Positions 35,385-46,294 of a stretch of 64,000 nt of DNA are shown here, in pieces; positions within the stretch are counted from its first letter, which is position 1, and the number at the start of each line of letters is the position of its first letter. The position numbers and the translations under genes are program-made. Below the pieces are notes generated by a model. It searched no databases. It was not told where the DNA came from and saw only the letters and a list, made by a program, of their open reading frames with translations. The stretch spans positions 2,852,001 through 2,916,000 of the forward strand of contig JAHGAU010000001.1 in NCBI GenBank assembly GCA_019925105.1, in the 5' to 3' direction. This DNA is from Niebla homalea (taxonomy: Eukaryota; Ascomycota; Lecanoromycetes; Lecanorales; Ramalinaceae).

Positions 35385-37730
35385 ATGCGCTTCTCGCTAT
35401 TCTCAAAGCCTGCATGGCTTTCACTGGGACTTCTGGCATCCATGTCGCCATGTGTGAATGGTGCCAATCTGATCGAGTCGAAATCCCTCAACCCTTGCCA
35501 ACCCAATTCAAGTTTCACTGCGACCCTGTTCGATGTCATCTTCACGCCGGCCAACCAATCTATCGGCTTCGATATCGTGGGTGTTTCGTCCTTATCCGGC
35601 TATGTGGTGGCAGAATTGGACGTCATCGCATACGGCTATAGTATCTTGCAAAAAACCATTAACCCATGCGATGCAAACTTACAGGGCATGTGTCCCATGA
35701 ATCCGGGCCAAATCAATATCAATTCCAACATTCCCCTATCTAAGGAGGTTGTCAACTCCGTCCCTGGGATCGCGTACGGGGTGCCCGACTTGGATGGATT
35801 AGTCAAGATTTACATCAAGGACAGGGATACCGGCGTCAGTCTGACCTGTGTGGAAGCTGAGCTTTCCAACGGAAAGACGGTCGACCAAAAGGCTGTCGGG
35901 TGGACCACAGCCGTCATTGCTGGCCTGGCTCTTTTGGCCTCTGCAGTGACATCCGGCCTGGGCCATTCCAACACCGCCGCTCATGTTGCCGCCAATGCGC
36001 TCTCGCTTTTCGGCTTCTTCCAGGCACAAGCCATCATTGGCATGACCGCGGTACCATTACCACCAGTCGTTGCATCCTGGACCCAGAACTTTCAATGGAC
36101 CTTGGGCATTGTCCGAGTCGGCTTCCTGGAATCCATATGCACCTGGTATCAACGATCCACCGGCGGCAAGCCATCCACGCTCCTTTCGAATCTCAGCAAC
36201 GCATCTGTCGAGGTGCAAAAGAGATCCCTCGAGCCGCTCCACAGACTTGTCATGCGAGGCGTGAAAGAGATCGTGAGGAGGGCTGCCAATACCGGTACCG
36301 ATACGTCCAAGACGATTGAAGTACGAGGCATCAAGCGAGTAGGATTCCGCTCCAAGATCGAGCCTACCAATATCTTCATGACCGGCTTGATCTTCTTCAT
36401 GGTCTTTGTCGTCCTCATCTCCATCTGCGTCGCTCTGTTCAAGGCCTTCTGCGAAGCTGCAGTCCGGGCGGGCTGGATCAAAGGAGACAAATTCGAGGAC
36501 TTCAGGCAAGGATGGAAGGTCGTGCTCAAAGGCATTCTCTTTCGCGCAGTCCTCATTGGTTATCCTCAGATTGCTATACTCTGTCTTTGGGAACTGACAC
36601 AACGCGATTCGGCCGCGGAGGTCGTACTGGCCCTTTTCTTCTTCATTACCATGACCGGCTCCCTGGTATGGGCGTCTATGAAGGTGGTTCACATAGCGAA
36701 GCGATCCGTTGAGATGCACAAGAATCCCGCCTACATCCTCTACTCGGACCCGTCGGCCTTGAACAAATGGGGTTTCCTCTACGTGCAATTCCGCGCAACA
36801 GCGTACTACTTCATCATGCCCTTGTTGGTTTACATTCTGATCAAGGCCATCTTCATCGCTTTCGCCCAAGGCAGTGGCACGGCTCAGGCAATAGCCTTGG
36901 TCATTATCGAAGCTGCATTCCTCATTGGGGTCAGCATTCTCCGACCATGGATGGACAAGAAGACCAACGCCTTCAACATTTCTATCGCGGCCATCAACTT
37001 TCTCAATGTGATCTTCTTGCTTATCTTCACAGCCGTGTTCAACCAACCGGTGAGTTCTCTACCTGTCCCTTACTCGAGCGATTTTTACTGACCCTAGCAG
37101 GGAATCGTTACGGGGGTTGTAGGCGTCGTTTTCTTCATTGTCAACGCAGCCTTTGCCCTGATACTCCTCATCCTGGTGTTGATCGCCACAATCTACGCTA
37201 TTGTGTCTAAAAACCCCGACACCCGATACCAGCCAATGCGTGATGATCGTGGTTCCTTCATCAAGTCACAGTCTCAACTCAACACTGAGCTGGATGCCTT
37301 AGGAGCAACAGCGCGTGGCGACATGGGTCAGAAGGGATTCTACAGCCGCGATCTGGACTCTGGCTCATTTTCATCCGAGGACAAACCCCCGGTTGCGGAC
37401 CCTGCCGGTGTCCCATTACCTCCCTCAACCTCGCATTCAACACGAGAGCCGCCTCGGTCACCAATTGAGCCTAGCATGCAATACTACCCTAGTGACGGGG
37501 GCAACCGACACAATGCTCCATATACCGATAACCCACAAGGCATGTATAATAACAACAACAGCAGCTCGAGACCTGGCGCAGACATGCCGTTGATGAATAA
37601 TGGTGGGAATGAGGGGCGATTGGATGTTTCGCCTTACCGCCGAGCCCCATCATCGCACTCGAGTAACGGTTACGCCCGGTCACAAAACAATGCGAGTCCA
37701 TGGCAACGTGGGGCTGGGTACGATCACTGA
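35385..37730 (+). CDS. TRP-like ion channel / flavin carrier family (Flc/Pkd2-like)
   Basis: Exons 35385-37049 and 37101-37730 with a 51-nt intron (GTGAGT...CTAGCAG), phase 0, give 764 residues. A signal peptide (about residues 1-26, MRFSLFSKPAWLSLGLLASM) leads to an ML-like extracellular domain of about 140 residues with paired cysteines (NPCQPNSS, NPCDANLQGMC, LTCVEAE). A transmembrane block begins at GWTTAVIAGLALLASAVTSG with the family motif FGFFQAQAIIGM and NFQWTLGIVR, and about nine helices follow up to the intron-spanning GIVTGVVGVVFFIVNAAF. The C-terminal ~170 residues are cytosolic and disordered. Yeast Flc1-3 and fission yeast Pkd2 act in ER/plasma-membrane Ca2+ and FAD transport and cell-wall integrity. 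The first ATG follows a pyrimidine-rich leader. Confidence 0.92.
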
Positions 37731-38881
37731 GTGTTTTTGTTCTTGACTACGAAAGGCGTCGTTGATTGATGATATTGGGGTCAATTCGCATATAATTCCA
37801 GTATTTGATCATCATACTTGCAGGTCCGGGAGCAACGTGGCACAGGTATAGCCTTCCGAGCTCACGCTCCCACCCCCAAAAAGATGAAGTGAATGAAGGT
37901 GAGTGAGACACGTATGCTGCCTGCAATTTCATTCTGGTGGAAGCGTCCAAGGAGAGACATCTTTCGGGCTTTTGGAGGGCGTGAGGTCCGAGGCAGAAGG
38001 AGCCAGACTCTTGACGATTGGTCACCTATTGGCGTTTTGAGGTGATGAGCATTGATTATTGAATGCATTGGGCCGGTGATTGCTTGATTGCTTCAAACGT
38101 GCGGATCGAAAGTGGAGGGCAGCCCCGACTCTTTGATCAGACGTGAACACTTTTAGTAGATATAATGTATATAAGGCCAAAATGTGAGGATTGGTTCCGA
38201 ACGTGTTTCATCCCCATTTGTCATGCTTGAATTTGCACGGTCTGGCCCTGTCTGATTGGATGAGGGATGTTTCAGCAGCCTGGTGGCGTCGGGGCATGTA
38301 CAGGCATACTGGATCAGCTGTGTGCCTGTTGTCACATAGACGCTGAGTACTGAACCTCCTCGGCCCCCTGAATTCCAGTGGTGCTAGGCTGAGATAACCA
38401 AGCTTTTCAGAGCATCGGCCATTTTTGAGTGGCGGGATTGTGGCTTAGATCCACCATCTGCCTCGTCCTCCAATCATCAAGTCGTCACTCGCCACTTTGA
38501 CACTTTTACGGGCGTCTGCGGCCAGAGCGAGATTTCGGCTGGATCGGGATCCTTGATTACGTGGACTGTCACATCTATGCATAGACTGCCGGTAGATCTG
38601 AGAAGGAGCGAGAACCAAATAATAATGTAGTTAAGCAGGAGCCCAGGGAGAGCTGAAAGCTGAGAAGATGTCGACTGATCTCTTCACATACTATTCATCC
38701 TCTTCATCCTAGAGCTCTCCCTTTTAGCACTTTATTATATGCTCAGCTTGATCATCACTATCCTGCTCATACTTGCTCTCCATTCTCCTCCTCTCCTTTT
38801 CTTTCATCTGAGTGCCTCACTGAGATATTGACGAAAATATCCCATTTCAACGCTACCAGCCGTGTGGGACGCGCCACGAGG
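37731..38881. other. Intergenic, promoter of aspartic protease
   Basis: No gene supported. The 150 bases before 38882 are C/T-rich with CTCTCC/TCATCC words, usual for a fungal promoter-leader region. Confidence 0.5.
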
Positions 38882-40611
38882 ATGAACCCAACAAAGCCTT
38901 TCTTCACTTTAACATCCCTCCCTTTGATCGCAACAACATTCCTCTCCCTGACCTCGGCTTTTTCCTTCCCATCCCTCGACCTCCTCCAGCCTCATCAACA
39001 ACAGAAGCGTTCATCAAAAGTCTTTGGCTTAGACTTCACTAAGCAAAATGTCGCAGATAACCGAGGCGCAGGATCGCTCCGCAAACGCCACTTCAAACGT
39101 CAAGCCAAAGCCTTTTCCGCCGACCTCTCCAATGTTGAGATTGCCTACATAATAAACATCACCATCGGTACCCCACCGCAGCCTTTCTCTGTCCAGCTCG
39201 ACACCGGCAGCGCCGACCTTTGGGTAGCCTCATCAGATGCCGATGCCTGCCAGCAAACCTACGAGAACCCCTATGGATGCAGCGGTGCAGGCGAATTTCA
39301 TGCAAGTCAATCCAAAACCGCCAAGCTGGTTGACCATGAATTCAAGATCCAGTATGAAGATAGCAGTTCGGTGCAGGGAGACTACATCAATGATACCGTG
39401 GCGATTGGGACGATGCAGATCAAGAGCCAGCAGCTAGGCATCGCTTTGGAGACCACACGCTCACTGGGAATCATGGGCATAGGATACAGTGCTGATGAGA
39501 GCATAACGCGCGATAATCCCAACGGCATCTACCCAAACATCATCCAATCCATGAAAGATCAGGACTTGATTGGCGCCATGGCCTACTCTCTCTGGCTCAA
39601 CGATCCAGGTAAGCCCTGGTCTGTTCTTCAACATCCCCGGTTCATCAAGATCGAAACCTTTAAGCTAACATTCTAGACTCTGCCAACGGCTCTATCCTCT
39701 TCGGCGGCGTCGACACCGCCAAATACACCCCTCCCCTCACCGCCCTCCCCATCCAGAAGGGTGCCAACGGCAGCTACACCGACTTCACCGTCGCCCTCTC
39801 CTCACTCACCTTTACCGACGCCTCCTCCCACCAGGCCCTCTCCAAATCCAATATCAACCTCCCCGTCATTCTCGACTGTGGCACCACAGACACCTACCTC
39901 CCGGACAACATCGTCACCGACATCCTTAACGGCCTCGGTGCCATCAACTCCCAGGAACTGGGCCTCGTGGTGCCTTGCTCTTACGCCTCATCCAAAGCCT
40001 TCTTCACCTTCAACTTCGGCGGGCAGGGGGGTCCGGCCATCCAAGTGCCGATGGCCGAGTTCGTCACACCATTGCTCACGCTCGATGGCTCCGCCCCGGA
40101 ATTCCCCCACGGTCAGGGCGCAGCGTGTTCGTTTGGCTTGATGTCCTCGGGCCCGCCCTCGGCACAGACACCCATCCTCTTGGGTGACTCCTTTTTACGA
40201 TCCGCGTACGTGGTCTACGACCTCGCCAACAACCAGATCGCGATGGCGCAGACCAAGTTCAACGTCTCGGACTCGAGTGTCCAAGAAATCGCCAGTGGCG
40301 GGAACATACCGGGGGTCACGGCCACGGCGACGGGGGTGGCTGTCACCCAGAGTTACACAGGCTTACCCTTGCAGACGAATGCCGCGTCCAAGGGCGCCGC
40401 TGGGGCGGCTGTCACAGGGGCGGCGGGGAGCCCGACGTTTAATCTGGGGGTGGGCCGGGCGACGGGGAGTTCGGGGAATTCGGGGACGAGTGGGAAGAAG
40501 AGCGCTGCGAGTGCATTGGAAGCGCCGACGAGGGGAATTATGGGGACGGTGTATGCGGTGGTGGTGGGTATGGGGGTGCTCGTGGGGGGTGGTTTGATGG
40601 CTGTGCGGTAG
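38882..40611 (+). CDS. Yapsin-like aspartic protease with probable GPI anchor
   Basis: ATG at 38882; exons 38882-39608 and 39677-40611 with a 68-nt intron (GTAAGC...TTCTAG), phase 1, make 553 residues. An N-terminal hydrophobic signal (LPLIATTFLSLTSAFS) and a propeptide ending in KRHFKRQ (Kex2-like KR sites) precede the A1 pepsin fold. First active site: LDTGSADLWV. Second active site: LDCGTTDTYL, in which Cys stands where Ser/Thr is normal. Flap region: YEDSSSVQGDYINDTV. The C-terminus is a Ser/Gly/Ala-rich stem followed by a hydrophobic segment (GTVYAVVVGMGVLVGGGLM), as in GPI-anchored yapsins. Yapsins cleave at basic residues at the cell surface and affect cell-wall remodelling. The catalytic aspartates are both present, so activity is likely. 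Confidence 0.92.
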
Positions 40612-42089
40612 AAAGTTCTCACGTGCGCCCGCTTCCTTTGGTCGACATTTGGATTGGGCTGCCAATTTTGTATAGTTCCACTGGTACCACGCATATCTGT
40701 ATGCAGTACTCGCGACCTCAACGAGCCCCCTTAGAATTGTTTGTCTAGATCATGAATCACGAATTCTTCATCATTCTGCTCAAGATCAAAGTCCCCATCA
40801 TTTTTTGCTTTCCGCCTTGAATCTTTTCTGGGTCGCGCAAACACGCCGAATCCTAGTCATGATACGAGTACACCCCAAACAATGATCCAGGTTTCTCTAC
40901 CTAGTCCATACAATCGAATGGTGCAACGCTGCCTCTTTGTCAATTTATCATTCAATCACCCCTCAAATCTCATCCTCCATATCCATCCCCCTTGACAACA
41001 TCACAAACGTGACCTACCATCCACCGCGCCTCCGATTTACCCATACCATCTCCCCCATTTCGTGCCAAGGGGACATCCGAGTGTGCCAGGTATGATGATG
41101 ATGATGATGTAGCATATCTCCGCCAAGTGATCCCGAACCTCCCCTTTATACCCAGATAACAACCCTACACTTGTCCGAACTCGGGAATTTGTGCTGGACC
41201 TTGTTGTCACAGCCAAACACCTTGTCTTTGCTAGGCCGGGCGGGGGTTTATGTGGGTATGCTGATGATGATGATGGTGGTGGATATATCATCAGTATGGT
41301 AGGGTGATCCAGGTGGGAGGGTCCCGTGTTCTTTGGGCTTGTCTTGCTGGAGATGGTAGCGGTCATTTTAACCCTACCTGATCCCAAGAACCAAGTGCAT
41401 TGATTGGAGCTTATGAATTGCCCTGTTGAAGGGTCTGGGGGGGGATTATGGTAGACGGATTAGGATTGACCAGCGCATTCATTTCGTTCATTATTGTAGA
41501 ATGAGGAGGGGAGAGATGGAAGGAAAAAAAGTCCGCTCGGGCCGTCGCCCCACGAAACCCCTTCGCCATCCTCGAACAGCATCAGGTGGTGGTGGTGGTG
41601 GTGGTGGACCCCTGTTCCGGGTGGCAAGCAGCGGTACGGACTTGTTCGGGCGAGCGAGGTCAGTCTCTCAACAAGAAAGCGTCGTGAGCTGCTTCTCCGG
41701 CGCCTCCCCTCGCGCCTCGGCGTTCCTGGGCCATGGGAGGAGGAGGAGGTGGAGCAGCATCCCCCGGAATGGGGCAAGCAAGGCGGCTGATTGCCTCCAG
41801 CTGGCGGAGAAGGACATCCCCCCCCAGCGGCCGGAAGGCGATCTGGTGCGGATCGATGGCGGTCGCGGGTTGCTGCTGGGATCGGGTGAGGAGGTAAAGT
41901 CAGGGCGTCAGACGACAGTAATCCGAGACTTTGTCTGGAGGGGGAGATCTCGTTGCGGGGGCTGACCGTCGCGTTCGCCTATCTAGGTGGCGAGGCTCCG
42001 TAGAGGAAGCAGGGCGTTGATGTTGGAGGACTGGGAGGAGTCGGCGAAGCGCGGGGGACGAATAATTCCTTTCACGCGCAGAGGAGGTA
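40612..42089. other. Intergenic up to the transposon insertion site
   Basis: No supported gene. Simple repeats: (ATG)n at about 41092-41109 and (GGT)n at 41585-41608. Composition is still normal for the genome right up to 42089, where the inserted element begins. Confidence 0.5.
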
Positions 42090-42141
42090 GAAGGGGTGAC
42101 CCCCCAACCGTACAAACCTACCAACCGTACACGTTAAACCC
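42090..42141 (+). repeat. Left terminal inverted repeat of the DNA transposon
   Basis: 52 bp, 52/52 identical with the reverse complement of 45549-45600, preceded by TA. The next six bases differ from the other end mostly by transitions. Confidence 0.95.
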
Positions 42142-42319
42142 GATTTGGATTAATTTTATATTCTTGGTCTCAATTTACCTTTTACATCCTTATTATTTAT
42201 TTAACGATACTTACAGGTTACTTAATAGGATTTAAATAGTTTCATTTTTACTATTATTAATACTCTCGCTTTTACCTTTATTATTAACCTTAAATCTCAC
42301 AGATAAATAAGCCCTTTAA

Positions 42320-42665
42320 CGTAAAGGCCCTCCATAAGCCCCTCCGTAAACCCTTTAATATAAAGCTATATATAATCCTCAAATTCCCCTTCCGCTATAA
42401 GCCTAAAATTACCATACGTTAAATAAAGAGCTTAAGCGATAAATAAGCCTTTCTATAAACCCTTACGTAAATACCTCCATAGGCCCCTCCGCAGCCCCCT
42501 TTATAAACCCTTCCGTAAACCCTTTAATATAAGGCTATATATAATCTTTAAATTCTCCTTCCGTTATAAACTTAAAATTACTACGTTTTAAATAAAAAGC
42601 TTAAAAAATAAATAAGTTTTTCTATAAGTTTTTCCGTTAATTTTTTAATATAAAGTTACGTTTAA
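42320..42665. repeat. Imperfect subterminal tandem repeats inside the transposon
   Basis: A unit containing CCGTAAACCCTTTAATATAA, then a TATATAATC(C/T)T and a TAAATAAGCCTTTCTATAA section, starts near 42344, 42513 and (more decayed) 42634. The third copy has lost most of its C and G, consistent with RIP. Confidence 0.7.
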
Positions 42666-45548
42666 TCCCTATATGTTTTTATCGTAAGAAACTTAATATT
42701 ATATATTCTTATTATAATAAGTTAAAAAATATTATATTTAAAATAGAGAATTTAATTAAAATAAATAAATAAAAATTTTATTTATTTAAAATTATATTTA
42801 ATATTTATAAAGTTTCTTTTTATTAAACGTATTAAGCTTATATATTAATATTATAAACGTACCCGTAATATTTTATAAAGAAAAATTATTAAAAGCTATA
42901 ATATTTATTAAATTATATTAAATAGTTAAATTAATAAAATTATATTTATAAAATAATAAGATTAAGATTAATAATTACTTTATTTTATATAAAAAGTAAC
43001 TTTAAAAAAGTAAATTATTAAGCTTTAAACTTAAAAATAACTTATACGTATTAAATAAGTTAAGTTTATAATATAAGATATCCTTTATAAATAAGGGAAC
43101 CTTATTATTATTATCGGTATTTATTAAATTTTAAAATATTTATATTATTACTTAAATCTTAAAATAAAATACGTTCCTTTATTTAATAAAGAAAAGGTTT
43201 TAATATAGGATTTTAATATTATTTAAGGTTAATTTAAGCTATATTTTAAGTTAAAAACGGAATTTAACGTATAAAATAAAAATATTTATAATATAAATAA
43301 AAAAGGCTTTATAATAAACGTTATTATAAAGCTTAAAATAATAATTTTAAAATATAAATTTAATAATAAATATATAATATAATATAGGAACCGTAATTAA
43401 GTTTTACTTATTAAGTATATCTTTATAAATAAATATATTTTAAAACCGTAAATAATCTTTAAAGTAAAGCTTAAATAAAAAGCTTAATTTAAGGTTTTTA
43501 ATAATAAAAAGTTAATTATTATTAATAAGAACGGATAAACCGATAATAAAATCGGTCTTAAATCACTTTAGGATTATTTTTATTAAGAAATACTTATTAT
43601 TAAAAATATTTACCGTATACTTTATATAAATGGTTATATATTTTATATTTTAATTATCGTTATTAAATTTATTATTAAGAATAAAATTATATTACTATAT
43701 TTACCATCCTATTTAACGTATACCCTTTAACCTTTAAATATAGGTATTTTTACTCCGTTAATAATAAATTATAAAATAAATATTATTAATATTATTAAAT
43801 TTAATAATAACTATTAAGTTAATAAGGTCGACTTTATTAAGTAATATTTTTTAATTTAAGATACTATTTTTATACCTTAAATTATTAAATCCATATAGTA
43901 AAAAATAGGTTTTTTACCCTTTAATTTAAAGCTTATCCTTTAAGAGCTTTTCCCTTTATTATATATTAAGTAAAAAAACCAATAAAAAAATTAATAAATA
44001 AATTAATAAAGAAATTACGAAGTCAATAAGTAAATTAACTTATAAATTGACCCATCCTTATCTTATTTAATAACGTTATTAAAAATAACTTTTTTTTATT
44101 TTAATTTACGTAAAATAATTAAAATAATTATAACTTTAAAAAACGTATTATAAGTTTAAAAACTCCTTTATAATATAAAGGATAAGTCGGATTTAAAGTT
44201 AATTATTTAAAAAGTAAATAATACTTATATTTAAGCTATAATTTCTTTTACGATTAAAAAAAATATTAATAATAATTTATTAATATTAAATAAATATAAA
44301 GAGAATAAAAATAAAAGAATAAAAAACGTATTTAAAGGTAAAGCTTAAATTATAAACCAGGATATTATTAATAATCGTAAATAAAAGGTTAATATAAAAC
44401 GGCTAATTATAACCTTTAAAAAGGATATTTTATCTATTAATATTAACGTCTTTACTTATAAGCTTTATTAAATAAAGATACTAAAGAAAAGGACGTTTAA
44501 AAAGGTATAATTTATCCCTTTTTTTATTACTTTTACTTTACTTTTATTTATTACGGTTATATTAATAATATTATAAGTTCGCTTAATAATAAAGCTATAA
44601 GTATAAATAATAATAGAAAAGTTAAACAAAGGCCGTTAAAGACCCGCTATAAATAAGGAATATAAAATATTAAATTAAGGTTAAAGGATTAAGAAGTTAA
44701 AGAGATAAATAAATAAAATAACCGGGTTTAACCTTATTAATAGGTTTAAGGCTATTTTTAAATAATTTAAAGCCTTAATATTAACGTATATAATTAAAGT
44801 ATAAGATTTAAGAATAAAACTTTATTAAATATTTTTTAAAATAAATCTTGGTCTTTACGGAATTATATATAATAATCGGCTTATTAAATTAAAACTTTTT
44901 ATTATTATATATATATTATATTTATTATTAAAATAAAATTAAGTTTATTTAAACTTATTTTTATAACGTTATTATTATTAACGTAATTATATCTATATAT
45001 AGGGTAAAAAGCCCTTTCCCTTAACCTTTTTATTATATTATAAATTATATTTTATATATAATAATACCGCTTATTATATTATTATTAAGGATAGCTTAAG
45101 TAATTAACGTATCTGTTTATTATACGTTATTATATTAAGTCCAGGTTTAACCTTAATTAAAGTTATGGATTTTATTAAAAAGGTATATTTATTTACTTAT
45201 TTTACTTACTTACCCTTATATATATAAGGATAAATTTATTAAAGCCGTACGTTATAATTTTATTTAAGCCTTTATAAGTTAAAAGATTAATAACGTTTTA
45301 AATCTAATTTATTTTATTTAATATATAACGTATATTATATATTAAGTAATCTTATTAACGATAATATTAAATATAAGGTTTATAAAATCTTTTTTTAATT
45401 TATAATTATATCGATTTATTAATATTATAAAGTATAAAGAAAACGTATATATATAATAGTTATCGTAAAGGATTCTTTAAGAGTATATGTATATAATATA
45501 TTAAATTAAGTATAAGCTGGGTAAGACTTTATGTACCTAGAGCGGATT

Positions 45549-45600
45549 GGGTTTAACGTGTACGGTTGGTAGGTTTGTACGGTTGGGGGGTCACCCCTTC
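45549..45600 (-). repeat. Right terminal inverted repeat of the DNA transposon
   Basis: Mirror copy of 42090-42141, followed by the TA duplication at 45601-45602. Confidence 0.95.
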
Positions 45601-46294
45601 TAGTGGGTCTTTCACCTTCGTAGGTCTTGGGCTTATTTATGGTGTGATGAGGATGATGGCTGGACCATAGGTAGCAGTCCGATACAACCAGTCCCTTAAA
45701 GTGAGCTTGTTTATCGTCCGAAAATTGATTCACGGTTGATGGTCATGATTGAAGGCGCTTCCTGTCGACAGAGGATCTGGAAGGATGGTCCATACCGTGG
45801 GATTCACGGTCGTAGACACCTATGGTAGCCTTCAATTCTTTCATGATCAAAATCGGCAAGCTGTCTGAGATTCATCCTTCCTTCTGGATTTTCATTCTTA
45901 GAACCGATCCTTTGAATATGATGGGGTGCAATTGGTTTGTATGGGGTACAGAGTGTGTAGAGGTTTTTGGCTTTGACCTCAGCCAAACTATTCCTATCCT
46001 GTGCACACCGCTATCACGCAAGTTTCAACTAACTACATAAGTCAGGATCTTGCGAGTGGCAAGGGAGGGGGTTGCCGCCATCCATGCTGTGCCGCTTGAT
46101 GGTTGAGGAGGGCGGGTCGCCAATGCAGTTGGACTACGCCATCAATGACTATCATGCTGGACCCCCTTTCCTGAGAGAGTGTGAGGGTATGAATACGAAG
46201 CAGCCGCATCAAGCATCGGCATTCTATCCATGTTTGCTTCTGGCTGTTAGGTTTTAAAAAGCCTACCAGTACAATCTACAATCCGCGGACCAGT
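45601..46294. promoter_or_regulatory. PKS upstream region
   Basis: 694 bp between the transposon end and the PKS start. No gene supported. It must contain the PKS promoter; a GTTTTAAAAAG A/T box lies about 45 bp before the start codon, at 46252-46261. Any regulator binding site is unidentified. Confidence 0.4.

Larger units (their letters stand above)
42090..45600. mobile_element. DNA transposon with 52-bp TIRs, TA duplication, RIP-degraded interior
   Basis: The 3511-bp element is delimited by identical 52-bp inverted ends, each starting GAAGGGGTGACCCCCC, and flanked by TA on both sides (42088-42089 and 45601-45602). TA duplication and TIRs of about 50 bp are typical of Tc1/mariner-Fot1/Pogo elements, although 3.5 kb is longer than a standard Fot1 element. 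The interior is almost only A/T with TTAATAT, TATAA and CGTA words, full of stops in all frames, and no transposase is readable. This is the expected outcome of RIP. The element sits about 700 bp upstream of the PKS start. Confidence 0.88.

Noticed and set aside
41426..41965. 179-codon frame left of the transposon
   Set aside because: Low-complexity Gly/Arg-rich, no start context or homologous motif; thought at first to be a gene broken by the transposon, but nothing continues on the right side.
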